From assembly GCA_964637365.1 (NCBI GenBank), contig CAZWWH010000037.1, positions 1 through 14,965 on the forward strand: a stretch of DNA of 14,965 bases. The letters are read 5' to 3'. Source of the stretch: Cryptoclostridium sp964637365. Its GTDB lineage: Bacteria; Bacillota; Dehalobacteriia; UBA7702. Both the position numbers and the translations under genes were made by a program. The notes beneath the pieces are model-generated. The model ran no database searches. It worked only from the letters and a program-made list of their open reading frames with translations, and was not told the DNA's origin. This document shows, one piece after another, positions 1 through 7,349 of this stretch (its first letter is position 1; every line of letters starts with the position of its first letter).

Positions 1-1604
1 ATTTCTTTGACTATATACAGATCGATATGGAAATCCCCGTGACTGAGGAATTCCTCGATACCTCGGAGCTTCCCCAAGGGGTTACCTTGAAGAGCGGGGC
101 GGCGTTGTCCGATGTAAATTTTGATAAAGAGGTTTCCCAATCCTTTCAATATGGAATGAACTTCCATATTGGAGGGTTCAAGGTTTCCGGTGACGTGGGC
201 CTGAAAGTTACGGTAACCGCCGTTGTAAACTGGGATCCGAAACTTTTCGGGAAGGATTATCTGCAATGCGATATGAAAGCTGCGGTGGATTCCACCAACG
301 ACCTTGCATTGGAGCTTACGGAATCGGCCGATGCAGAAAACACCTTGGAGGTTCCCCTTGGGAGTTTGGATATTCCTTTGGGACCTACGGGAATGTTTAT
401 TACTGGGGAGTTGAATTTTATCATTGATTTCGACGGCTCTTTGAAGGCGGAAATTACATCGTCTACCACCAAAACCTCAGGCTTTACCTACAATACCAAT
501 GCGGGCTTCCATAAAATTGATAAAATGACCATCAAGGATTTAAAAACCGTGGTGAAGGCCGAAGGCTCCGTCGGCGGAGGGGTCGAAGCGGGACTTGCAC
601 TTTCCCTTGTGAAAGTGGTAGAGGCGAAGGTTTCCGCCGATGCCGGCGTTGAAGCAAAGGCCCACGCCGACCTGGTAGGCGGCGATACCAACCATACGTG
701 CTTTCTCTGTTTCGACGGAGAGCTTTATAAATACGCCCAGTGTAGATTTGAGGTAAAGGCCGGTTTGGGTAAATTCTCGGTAACTCCCGTGGACATAACC
801 TTACCGCGCTGGGAAAATAAGATCAACGACTTCTATTGCTCCTTGGTGGATGAACAAGGCAGCTTCGGCTTTGGCTGGGGCGACTGCCCCAACCGCAAGG
901 GCGAGGACGGCGGAGATGAAGGCGGCGGCGATCATCCCGGTGGAGACGGCGGAGAAGGTAGCTCCGGCGAAGAAGGCGGCGGCGATCATCCCGGCGGGGA
1001 CGGTGGAGATAGCACGATTATCGACTCCGGTGTCTGCGGCGAAAATCTCACCTGGTCACTGGACAATGACGGTACTCTTATCATCTCCGGTACCGGGGCG
1101 ATGACAAATTGGGAAAGCTCGGATGATAGTCCCTGGTATTCCCAACGCTCTGCCATTAAAAAAGTCGTCATTGAAAAGGGCGTCACTACCATTGGAGACA
1201 ATGCATTTTATTATTATTTTTCGTTGACCTCAGTGACGATTCCTAACAGTATCACCAACATTGGAGGGCGTGCGTTTGCTTTATGTGATGCGTTGGGCTC
1301 TGTGATGCTTCCTAACAGTGTTATCACCATTGGAAATAGTGCATTTCATGGTTGTAATTCGTTGACTTCGGTGACGATTCCCAACAGCGTTACCACCATT
1401 GGAAATAGTGCATTTTGTTTATGTAAGATGTTGACCTCTGTAACGCTCGGCAGCGGCGTCACTGCCATTGGAAGTAGTGCATTTGAGGACTGTTGGTCGT
1501 TGGATTATATCTATTATAAGGGCAGTGAGGATGATAGAAGCAAGATCAGTATTGATAGCGGCAATGATGAACTCCTTACCGCCGCCTGGTATTATAACAG
1601 CTGA
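1..1604 (+). CDS. BspA-like leucine-rich-repeat surface protein, 5'-partial
   Basis: The reading frame is already open at the left edge: the codons before the first ATG at 27 read through without a stop. This is therefore the C-terminal ~530 residues of a longer protein. Three parts are visible. A beta-rich region of about 300 residues, rich in Val, Ala and Gly with few Cys, ends in FGWGDCPN; I cannot assign it to a named family. A Gly/Asp/Glu-rich linker of about 45 residues follows, with an internal duplication. The C-terminal part has a BspA-type lead-in (GTLIISGTGAM, then SPWY) and five LRR_5 repeats of 23 residues with the core TIGxxAFxxCxxLTSVTIPNS. It ends AAWYYNS. LRR_5 proteins are typically secreted or surface-exposed adhesin-like proteins in gut bacteria; that role is inferred here. 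No LPXTG or other C-terminal anchor is present, so signal peptide and anchoring would have to be in the missing N-terminus. A hairpin terminator follows 20 bases after the stop. Confidence 0.85.
   Translation, partial: FFDYIQIDMEIPVTEEFLDTSELPQGVTLKSGAALSDVNFDKEVSQSFQYGMNFHIGGFKVSGDVGLKVTVTAVVNWDPKLFGKDYLQCDMKAAVDSTNDLALELTESADAENTLEVPLGSLDIPLGPTGMFITGELNFIIDFDGSLKAEITSSTTKTSGFTYNTNAGFHKIDKMTIKDLKTVVKAEGSVGGGVEAGLALSLVKVVEAKVSADAGVEAKAHADLVGGDTNHTCFLCFDGELYKYAQCRFEVKAGLGKFSVTPVDITLPRWENKINDFYCSLVDEQGSFGFGWGDCPNRKGEDGGDEGGGDHPGGDGGEGSSGEEGGGDHPGGDGGDSTIIDSGVCGENLTWSLDNDGTLIISGTGAMTNWESSDDSPWYSQRSAIKKVVIEKGVTTIGDNAFYYYFSLTSVTIPNSITNIGGRAFALCDALGSVMLPNSVITIGNSAFHGCNSLTSVTIPNSVTTIGNSAFCLCKMLTSVTLGSGVTAIGSSAFEDCWSLDYIYYKGSEDDRSKISIDSGNDELLTAAWYYNS
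918..1008 (+). repeat. Duplicated 54-bp Gly/Asp-rich linker unit
   Basis: The stretch starting at 918 recurs at 972 with an offset of 54 bp, keeping the reading frame. Both copies encode EGGGDHPGGDGG. The 20 bases from 921 (GGCGGCGGCG then ATCATCCCGG) are identical in the second copy. The linker separates the beta-rich N-terminal region from the LRR domain and is probably a flexible spacer. Confidence 0.8.
1182..1526 (+). repeat. Five tandem 69-bp leucine-rich repeats (LRR_5)
   Basis: The repeat units start at 1182, 1251, 1320, 1389 and 1458, each exactly 69 bp (23 codons). The consensus at protein level is VTTIGxSAFxxCxSLTSVTIPNS. Units 3 and 4 are the closest at nucleotide level and unit 5 drifts into the C-terminal cap. 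The constant period makes the array prone to unit gain or loss by recombination. Confidence 0.9.
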
Positions 1605-1624
1605 CTGCTCGAACGTTCAAGATC

Positions 1625-1658
1625 GAAACCCCAAAGCCTCTCGGTTTTGGGGTTTCTT
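1625..1658 (+). terminator. Rho-independent terminator after the LRR protein gene
   Basis: An 11-bp perfect stem pairs GAAACCCCAAA (1625-1635) with TTTGGGGTTTC (1646-1656) across a 10-base loop. The T-tract after it is weak (TTAT), so termination may be incomplete. Confidence 0.7.
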
Positions 1659-1698
1659 ATGAAAATGTAAAATAAATATCGCCCAAGGGAGAAAAATG

Positions 1699-1707
1699 TG
1701 GTATACT
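1699..1707 (+). promoter_or_regulatory. Extended -10 promoter for the aminotransferase gene
   Basis: TGG followed by TATACT (1702-1707) gives an extended -10 (TGn-TATACT). There is no good -35 at 17 bp, which is usual for extended -10 promoters. It lies about 30 bases before the chosen ATG and just after the previous terminator. Confidence 0.55.
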
Positions 1708-1738
1708 AAAGAGAAATCAAAAGATTGGAGTGATGGTA

Positions 1739-2941
1739 ATGATTTCTCAAACCATGGTGAATCTCGGGAAAAAGCGTTCCGTGATTCGTGAGATTTTTGA
1801 ATACAGCAAAGTCCGCGCCGCGGAAATCGGCGCTGAGAATATTTTTGATTTCAGTATCGGCAACCCCAGTGTGCCGCCGCCGCAGATCATTGCCAACACC
1901 TTGAAGGAGCTGCTGACCACGGAGGATTCCGTCGCCCTTCATGGCTATACCTCCGCCCAAGGGGATCCCGCCACCCGTAAGGCCATTGCGAACCACCTGA
2001 ATCAGCTCCACGGCACCAATTTTACCGCTGATAATTTTTATATGACCGTCGGCGCCGCCGCTTCTTTGAGTATCTGCTTTAAAGCGCTGGCCCTTCCGGG
2101 AGACGAGTTCATTACCTTCGCACCCTTTTTCACGGAATACCGAGTCTTTGTGGAATCCGCCGGTGGTAAGCTTACGGTTGTCCCTCCCCGGGAAACTGAT
2201 TTCCAAATCGATTTTGACGCCTTCCGCTCTGCCGTCAACGAGCATACCAAAGCCGTTATTGTCAATTCTCCCAACAATCCTTCCGGCGTTGTTTATTCCG
2301 AGGAAACCATCAAAGAGCTTTGCGGTATCTTGGAGGAAAAATCTCAAGCCTACGGCCACATCATCTATTTGGTGACCGACGAACCCTATCGGGAATTGGT
2401 TTACGATGATATTGAGGTTCCCTTCCTGACGAAGTATTATAAAAATACCTTAGTTTGCTATTCCTACAGCAAATCCCTGTCCCTGCCCGGGGAACGCATC
2501 GGCTATGTGCTGGTTCCCTCAGAAATCGCCGATTTCGCCGATATGTACGCTGCTGTCTGCGGCGCCGGCCGCGCTTTGGGATACGTTTGCGCCCCCAGTC
2601 TTTTTCAGAAGCTCATCGCCCGCTGTGTGGATCAGGTTTCCGACATTTCCGTTTACCGTAAAAACCGCGACCTCCTCTATAACGGTTTGACCGATTTGGG
2701 GTATCATTGCGTCAAGCCTGACGGCGCGTTCTATCTTTTCGTTAAAGCCCTGGAACCTGACGCCAATGCCTTCTATGAAAAAGCGAAAAAACATGAACTT
2801 TTGCTGGTTCCCGGCGATGACTTTGGCTGCCCCGGTTACGTGCGTATCGCCTATTGCGTCACCACCGAACAGATTGAACGATCAATGCCGGCCTTTGCCG
2901 CACTGGCCAAGGAGTATTCTTTGGCCGGCGAGAAAAACTAA
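1739..2941 (+). CDS. PLP-dependent class I aminotransferase
   Basis: A 400-residue fold-type I aminotransferase (AspC/class I-II family) that would transfer an amino group between an amino acid and a 2-oxo acid in the cytoplasm. The N-terminus has the substrate-side motif FSIGNPSVPPP. N179-N180 lie in SPNNPSG, DEPYRELVY carries the Asp that pairs with the pyridine nitrogen, and SYSKSLSLPGER contains the Schiff-base lysine (K245). R369 in GYVRIAYC would bind the substrate carboxylate. Start choice: an upstream GTG at 1730 and an ATG at 1733 lie on or too close to the GGAG at 1727-1730, whereas the ATG at 1739 is 8 bases from it. The family alone does not reveal the amino acid substrate, and the neighbours give no pathway clue. 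The gene looks monocistronic, with its own promoter and a terminator about 110 bases downstream. Confidence 0.9.
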   Translation: MISQTMVNLGKKRSVIREIFEYSKVRAAEIGAENIFDFSIGNPSVPPPQIIANTLKELLTTEDSVALHGYTSAQGDPATRKAIANHLNQLHGTNFTADNFYMTVGAAASLSICFKALALPGDEFITFAPFFTEYRVFVESAGGKLTVVPPRETDFQIDFDAFRSAVNEHTKAVIVNSPNNPSGVVYSEETIKELCGILEEKSQAYGHIIYLVTDEPYRELVYDDIEVPFLTKYYKNTLVCYSYSKSLSLPGERIGYVLVPSEIADFADMYAAVCGAGRALGYVCAPSLFQKLIARCVDQVSDISVYRKNRDLLYNGLTDLGYHCVKPDGAFYLFVKALEPDANAFYEKAKKHELLLVPGDDFGCPGYVRIAYCVTTEQIERSMPAFAALAKEYSLAGEKN

Positions 2942-3052
2942 TCATAGATTTTTATAGCTGCGTGGCTTCCTTATCCGCCGCCGCGCCAATGTTTCAATCA
3001 TCCAATCAGTTGATTCGCCGAAGTGTTTTGGCATTATAAAATCTATTGATAG

Positions 3053-3080
3053 AAAAGCCGTTTGCAAACGGCTTTTTTTT
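3053..3080 (+). terminator. Rho-independent terminator upstream of tmk
   Basis: The palindrome AAAAGCCGTTTG / CAAACGGCTTTT is perfect and runs into eight consecutive T residues. It would form a hairpin of about 10 bp with a small loop. It lies about 110 bases after the aminotransferase stop and insulates that gene from the tmk operon. Confidence 0.85.
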
Positions 3081-3125
3081 CGACAAATTTACGTTTCTTT
3101 CTCTTCGGTTTTTCCCTGGGAAACC

Positions 3126-3154
3126 TTGTGTTTTTGTACGGTTTATGAGATAAT
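3126..3154 (+). promoter_or_regulatory. Sigma-A-like promoter for the tmk operon
   Basis: A -35-like TTGTGT (3126-3131), a 17-bp spacer and a -10-like GATAAT (3149-3154). The -10 matches five of six consensus bases; the -35 is weak. This is the best promoter candidate between the terminator and tmk. Confidence 0.5.
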
Positions 3155-3259
3155 AAAATGAAATGTAATATTCATTTAAGCCGTAAGGCAGTTAAAGATT
3201 AAGATGCTTGAAGGGTATCGTAATTCATAATTTATAAGAGGAAAGGAATCGAGGGTAAC

Positions 3260-3901
3260 GTGAGAGAAAAAGGCCTGTTCATCGTCTTTGAAGGAATTGA
3301 CGGCTCCGGGAAGACTACCCAGCTGCAAAAAACAGTTCAATTCCTGGAGAATTATGGACGGAAAGTCGTAGTGACCCGGGAACCGGGGGGCACGGCCTTG
3401 GGACAGAAAATTCGGTCCCTTCTTCTTGATGTGGACAATCGTGGCATAGATGACCTTTGTGAGCTGATGCTTTACGCTGCTGACCGCAGTCACCATGTCA
3501 CCGAAATCATAGAACCTGCCATCTCCCGTGGGGATGTGGTTCTTTGTGACCGTTATATCCTTTCAACCCTGGCATATCAGGGATACGGACGCGGTCTGGA
3601 TTTGGATACCATTCGCTCTTTGAACCGTATGGCGACCCATGGCTGCCAGCCTGACCTCACAGTAATTCTTGATATTGACCCTGTTTCTGCCCGGGCGCGT
3701 ATCGTTCAGCACCGCAGCAACGCCCCGGATCGGTTGGAACAGGAAAAGGTAGACTTTTTTGAACGAGTCCGCCAAGGTTATCTTACCGAGGCCAAAGCCG
3801 AGCCACATCGTTTCGTCGTGATTGACGGCGACTGCTCCGGGAATATGGTATTCGAGTCCATTCAAAACGCGCTGGAGAAAGTGTTATGCACCCTACCTTA
3901 A
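3260..3901 (+). CDS. tmk: Thymidylate kinase
   Basis: Phosphorylates dTMP to dTDP with ATP, an essential cytoplasmic step of dTTP synthesis. The 213-residue length is normal for the family. The P-loop is at residues 12-19 (GIDGSGKT) directly after the N-terminal strand. DRY at 97-99, in DRYILSTLAYQGYGRGL, is the nucleotide-binding DR motif. The LID region around 152-160 contains DRLE. The start is a GTG with GAGGG 4 bases upstream. A further purine-rich GAGGAAAGG lies about 13 bases further up. It is the first gene of the tmk-holB-ricT-yabA-yabB-yabC run, and its end overlaps the start of holB by 16 bases, implying translational coupling. Confidence 0.97.
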   Translation: MREKGLFIVFEGIDGSGKTTQLQKTVQFLENYGRKVVVTREPGGTALGQKIRSLLLDVDNRGIDDLCELMLYAADRSHHVTEIIEPAISRGDVVLCDRYILSTLAYQGYGRGLDLDTIRSLNRMATHGCQPDLTVILDIDPVSARARIVQHRSNAPDRLEQEKVDFFERVRQGYLTEAKAEPHRFVVIDGDCSGNMVFESIQNALEKVLCTLP

Positions 3902-4719
3902 AAAATGACCTCAAAGCGGGAAATATCGCCCACGCCTATTTGTTATACGGCCCCGGAGAAACCGTTTACCAGGATGCTTTATCCTTTGGACTTTCTCTGA
4001 ATTGTCTCTCCAAAGATGAGGAGGGGATTTACTGCGGCCATTGCCGTCCCTGCCGTTTGGGCCTAGAGGGCTGTTTCCCTGACTGCGTGGTGACGGAACC
4101 TACCAAAGCCCTTTATGAGGTGGAGATCTTCCGCCGCTGGCTGAAAAATACATATCTCACCGCCCAGGAGGGAAACTATCGGGTGTTCATCGTCAAAGAG
4201 GCGGATCGTTTGGGAGAACCCTCGGCCAACACCTTTTTAAAAACTTTAGAGGAGCCTGCGAAAAATAGTGTCTTTCTTCTTTTAGCGGAAAATCCTGATA
4301 AGATATTGCCTACCATTGAGAGCCGCTGCCGCATTCTTCGCTATCGCGAAGAGAGGGAGTGTAAAGCGGACTTAGGGGAAACCTGGAGAACCCTTGCATC
4401 TTTGCCTTCAATGTCCGTAGAAGAGTTGTTTGCCTTATCGGAAAAAAGCGCCAAGGACAAAGAAGGGCTGAAAACCTTTTTTGAGGAAGCACAGCAAATT
4501 TTAAAAGAAAATTACGAAGCGGCCATGGGAAGTAACACTGCTCAATATCCGCTTCCTTTTACAGAAGATAAATTATGGAATCTTTGGCAGGCAGCCATTG
4601 CCGGGCCAATGCTGGCGGAATATCAAGTAACGCCTCGCCTAATTGCGGAGGATTTTTATTTCGCCGTCCGAAACGAAAACGGAGGAATCTATGGAAACCA
4701 TTGTTGGTGTCCGCTTTAA
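3886..4719 (+). CDS. holB: DNA polymerase III delta' subunit (clamp loader)
   Basis: The delta' subunit is part of the clamp loader that places the DnaN sliding clamp on DNA. The 277-residue protein shows the N-terminal AAA+ fold. A zinc module, C40-x9-C50-x2-C53-x2-C56, matches the delta' spacing. EADRLGEPSANTFLKTLEEP corresponds to the Walker B/box V region. The SRC motif at 146-148 supplies the arginine finger used by neighbouring subunits. The Walker A position (GPGETV from residue 22) lacks the GK[ST] signature, so ATP binding is unlikely, as is known for E. coli delta'. The ATG lies inside the end of tmk, and the gene's own end overlaps ricT by 29 bases. In B. subtilis, yaaQ and yaaR sit between tmk and holB; they are absent here. 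Confidence 0.93.
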   Translation: MHPTLKNDLKAGNIAHAYLLYGPGETVYQDALSFGLSLNCLSKDEEGIYCGHCRPCRLGLEGCFPDCVVTEPTKALYEVEIFRRWLKNTYLTAQEGNYRVFIVKEADRLGEPSANTFLKTLEEPAKNSVFLLLAENPDKILPTIESRCRILRYREERECKADLGETWRTLASLPSMSVEELFALSEKSAKDKEGLKTFFEEAQQILKENYEAAMGSNTAQYPLPFTEDKLWNLWQAAIAGPMLAEYQVTPRLIAEDFYFAVRNENGGIYGNHCWCPL

Positions 4720-5413
4720 ACAAGCGGGTAAAATTTATTATTTTGATCCCGGCAGTCTTACTTTGGAATTACAGGACCATGTCATTGTGGAGACTGCTCG
4801 TGGTTTGGAATTTGGCAATGTTGTCATCGCCCCTCGGGAGGTGGAGGACGATAAGGTGGTTCAGCCCCTGAAAAGCGTCATCCGCAAAGCCACCGAGGAA
4901 GACGAGGCAATTAACGCAAAAAATAAAGAAAAAGAACGGGAAGCCTTTCGGATTTGTTTGGAAAAAATCCATGAAAACGAGCTGCCCATGAAACTCATTG
5001 ATGTGGAATATACCTTCGACGTCAGTAAAATCATCTTTTATTTCACTGCCGATGGACGTGTGGACTTCCGTGAGCTGGTGAAGGATTTGGCTTCGGTATT
5101 TCGCACCCGTATTGAGCTGCGTCAAATCGGTGTCCGGGATGAGGCGAAAATGCTGGGAGGCATCGCCTCCTGCGGTCGTGTACTTTGCTGTCACAGCGTT
5201 TTGGATGAATTCCAGCCTGTGTCCATCCGTATGGCAAAACATCAGAACCTTTCTTTGAACCCCGGAAAAATCTCGGGAATTTGCGGCCGCTTGATGTGCT
5301 GCCTAAAATTTGAAAGCGACGATTACAAACAGGGGAAATGCCCGAAAGTGCCTCGCATCCCTACAGAAGACGGAGAAATTTCCGAAGAAGAGCTTAAAAA
5401 ATTGGAAGATTAA
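4691..5413 (+). CDS. ricT: PSP1-domain protein RicT (YaaT-like)
   Basis: A 240-residue PSP1-family protein corresponding to B. subtilis YaaT/RicT. That protein works with RicA and RicF as the Ric (Y) complex, which binds iron-sulfur clusters and affects RNase Y-dependent RNA maturation, biofilm formation and sporulation. The N-terminus METIVGVRFKQAGKIYYFDPG is typical. Cysteines are arranged as C161-x4-CC(166-167) and C198-x4-CC(203-204), plus C217, a plausible cluster ligand set. The start is the ATG at 4691, because GGAGGA sits 4 bases upstream (4681-4686); a start further up at 4643 would add 16 residues lacking family character. It overlaps the end of holB, so coupling is likely. Partner genes ricA and ricF are not in the window. 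Confidence 0.92.
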   Translation: METIVGVRFKQAGKIYYFDPGSLTLELQDHVIVETARGLEFGNVVIAPREVEDDKVVQPLKSVIRKATEEDEAINAKNKEKEREAFRICLEKIHENELPMKLIDVEYTFDVSKIIFYFTADGRVDFRELVKDLASVFRTRIELRQIGVRDEAKMLGGIASCGRVLCCHSVLDEFQPVSIRMAKHQNLSLNPGKISGICGRLMCCLKFESDDYKQGKCPKVPRIPTEDGEISEEELKKLED

Positions 5414-5454
5414 TTATGAAAAATGAAAGTACCGAAAAGAATAGGGGGAACCAT

Positions 5455-5733
5455 ATGCTGGGTCAGGCGATTTTGGAATTGGAAGAAAAATTAAAGGCCA
5501 TGACCGACGAATTGGCAACGATCCGCCGTTATGTGGAACAGCTGGAGGAGGATAATATCACCATGCAGAATATTATCCGCAAAAAGAATATGTCCGTTTC
5601 TGGCCGAAGCAATCTTATTTCCCTTTTCGAGGCGGGATTCCATGTATGCCCCAGCCATTTCGGGGAACTTCGTGATGGCGACTGTCTTTTTTGTGTGTCC
5701 TTCCTGGATCGGGAGCGCGGGGAAAAAGAGTGA
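5455..5733 (+). CDS. yabA: Replication initiation control protein YabA
   Basis: A 92-residue YabA-like protein. In B. subtilis YabA restrains replication initiation by bridging DnaA and the clamp DnaN. The N-terminal half (residues 4-45) is a heptad-rich coiled coil. The C-terminal zinc module contains H63, C65, C77 and C80 in GFHVCPSHFGELRDGDCLFC, followed by VSFL. The ATG at 5455 is preferred: AGGGGG (5443-5448) is 6 bases upstream, and the resulting N-terminus MLGQAILELEEKL lines up with B. subtilis YabA. An in-frame ATG at 5416 would add 13 polar residues and has only a weak GGAAG upstream. The middle linker is shorter than in B. subtilis (119 aa), which I infer is a lineage trait. It sits between ricT and yabB, as in Bacillus. 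Confidence 0.88.
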   Translation: MLGQAILELEEKLKAMTDELATIRRYVEQLEEDNITMQNIIRKKNMSVSGRSNLISLFEAGFHVCPSHFGELRDGDCLFCVSFLDRERGEKE

Positions 5734-5739
5734 CAAGTT

Positions 5740-6456
5740 ATGCTTCGTCTTGATGATTTGCGCTGGGGCGGCTACCGTCTTTGGCAGGATACCGAGGGGT
5801 TCTGCTTTTCGGTAGACGCCGTGATTTTGGCGAAATTCTGCCGATTCAAGCCCCACAGCCGAGGTCTGGATGTAGGATGCGGCAACGGCGTTTTGCCGCT
5901 GCTACTCAAGGCTAGGGAGCCAAGTCTCTCTATGGTGGGCTTGGAACTGGATGAAACCGCTGCGGCTCTGGCCAAAAAAAATATGGCAGAAAATCAAGTG
6001 GAGGTTTCCATCCTCCATGGTGATATGATGGAACCGCCTGCTATTTTGAAGCGGGATTCTTTTGATTTCATTGTCTCCAATCCGCCTTATGAAAAAGTCG
6101 GTACCGGCCGTTTGCCCAAAGGCGGTCACCGCTCCACCGCCCGTGCTGAGATTCACTGGGATCTCGATACCTTTATGAAACACAGCGCCCTGCTTTTGAA
6201 AGGCATGGGACGCCTTTTTATGATTCATCGTCCTCGCCGCCTAGGGGAAATCATGGCCGCCGCATCGGCCCATAGACTGGAGCCCAAACGCCTTCGTTTG
6301 GTGCAGCCCAATCTTTTGAAAGGCGCCAATCTGGTGCTTTTGGAATTTGTCAAAGGCGGCAATCCCGGTCTCACTGTAGAGGAAACCCTCTTGGTTTACG
6401 GTGACGACGGAACCTACCATCCCATAATGAAAGAAATATTTGAGGAACCAAAATGA
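5740..6456 (+). CDS. yabB: tRNA1(Val) adenine-N6 methyltransferase-like protein (YabB)
   Basis: A Rossmann-fold SAM-dependent methyltransferase of the TrmN6/YabB group (COG4123), expected to methylate an adenine at N6 in tRNA, by family. Visible motifs are the SAM-binding DVGCGNG (44-50) and the catalytic NPPY (114-117) typical of N6-adenine enzymes. GFCFSVDAVILAKF upstream of motif I is characteristic of this group. The 238-residue length is normal. It begins 6 bases after yabA ends, with no strong ribosome binding site, so reinitiation after yabA translation is likely. Its stop overlaps the rsmI start (ATGA). The GIY-YIG gene yazA, which lies between yabB and yabC in B. subtilis, is missing. 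Confidence 0.88.
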   Translation: MLRLDDLRWGGYRLWQDTEGFCFSVDAVILAKFCRFKPHSRGLDVGCGNGVLPLLLKAREPSLSMVGLELDETAAALAKKNMAENQVEVSILHGDMMEPPAILKRDSFDFIVSNPPYEKVGTGRLPKGGHRSTARAEIHWDLDTFMKHSALLLKGMGRLFMIHRPRRLGEIMAAASAHRLEPKRLRLVQPNLLKGANLVLLEFVKGGNPGLTVEETLLVYGDDGTYHPIMKEIFEEPK

Positions 6457-7289
6457 CGGAATTGGCGCCCGGCCTTTATCTTGTGTCCACTCCCATCGGT
6501 AATTTGGGGGATATGACCATAAGAGGGCTGGAAATTTTAAAAGAAGCGGATTTGATCGGGGCTGAGGATACCCGACATAGCCGCATTCTGCTGAACCATT
6601 TTGAAATCAAGACTCCCATGATCAGCTATCATGAACACAATGCCGCCAAACGGCGGGAGGAGCTTCTTGTCATGCTTCGTGAGGGAAAACGGATCGCCTT
6701 AATTAGTGACGCTGGAACCCCCGCCATCTCCGACCCCGGCGAGGATCTCGTTAAAGCCGTCGCCGCCGAAGGTCTGCCTATTCACCCTGTTCCAGGCGGC
6801 AACGCCGTGTTGTCGGCGCTGATTGCCTCGGGCTTATCCTGCGGGCAATTCACCTTTGAGGGATTTTTGCCCCGCCCAAACAAAGAACGCAAGGAGCGGT
6901 TGGAGCTTTTGAAAAAGCTGCCCACCACTCTTGTGATATATATTTCTCCCCACCGTCTATCCGCGGATCTTGATGATTTGCTGGCAGCTTTGGGGAATCG
7001 TCCCTCTGCTCTCTGCCGGGAATTGACCAAGGTTCACGAGTCCTTTTACCGCAAGACCTTGGCTGAACTGGCCGTCATGGCCAAAGAAGAAGAATTCAAA
7101 GGGGAGATGGTTTTGGTCATTGAGGGCGCGAACCCTCAGGAGGACCGCGCCACCCCCACCGAGGAGGAATTAAGGGCCGAATTGGCCTCCTTAATGTCTC
7201 AGGGGATCAAGGCGAAAACTGCGGCCCAGCTTGTGGCGGAGAAATACGGGCTGAAAAAGAACGCTGTGTATCCCCTCACGATTGGTTAA
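6453..7289 (+). CDS. rsmI: 16S rRNA (cytidine-2'-O) methyltransferase RsmI
   Basis: A tetrapyrrole-methylase-fold enzyme that 2'-O-methylates C1402 of 16S rRNA (B. subtilis YabC). The 278-residue protein begins LYLVSTPIGNLGDMT with the PIGN motif at 14-17. EDTRHSRILLNHF, SDAGTPAISDPG, the SAM-binding VPGGNAVLSALIASGL and TFEGFLPR follow in the family order. The C-terminal ~50 residues form the helical HTH-like tail (EELRAELASL then KTAAQLVAEKYGL). Translation is coupled to yabB through the 4-base ATGA overlap, helped by GAGGA about 7 bases upstream. It is probably the last gene of the tmk operon, as no terminator is seen before metG. Confidence 0.96.
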   Translation: MTELAPGLYLVSTPIGNLGDMTIRGLEILKEADLIGAEDTRHSRILLNHFEIKTPMISYHEHNAAKRREELLVMLREGKRIALISDAGTPAISDPGEDLVKAVAAEGLPIHPVPGGNAVLSALIASGLSCGQFTFEGFLPRPNKERKERLELLKKLPTTLVIYISPHRLSADLDDLLAALGNRPSALCRELTKVHESFYRKTLAELAVMAKEEEFKGEMVLVIEGANPQEDRATPTEEELRAELASLMSQGIKAKTAAQLVAEKYGLKKNAVYPLTIG

Positions 7290-7349
7290 TGCTTTGGCTC
7301 TTGTGGCGGGCAATTGATAGATACGGCGGTTCTGAATTTATCCTTCCTG

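Larger units (their letters stand above)
2942..3259. other. Intergenic region between the aminotransferase gene and tmk
   Basis: This 318-base stretch holds no convincing gene. It contains a strong hairpin terminator (3053-3080), an inverted repeat with a small bulge around 3108-3125 (GGTTT..CCC / GGGAAACC) just upstream of the tmk -35 element, the tmk promoter (3126-3154) and an untranslated leader of about 95 bases. TTCGACA at 3079-3085 is the reverse complement of the Spo0A-box core TGTCGAA, but it overlaps the terminator T-tract. Confidence 0.6.

Noticed and set aside
850..1104. 84-aa Ala-rich + strand frame in the LRR gene linker
   Set aside because: Out-of-frame reading of the GC-rich repeat; the LRR protein frame is continuous through it.
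1706..2359. 217-aa minus-strand frame over the aminotransferase gene
   Set aside because: Antisense shadow of a conserved enzyme; no recognisable motif and no signals of its own.
3010..3040. Promoter-like TTGATT and TATAAA just before the 3053 terminator
   Set aside because: Spacer is 18-19 bp and any transcript would end within about 35 bases at the terminator; no role is evident.
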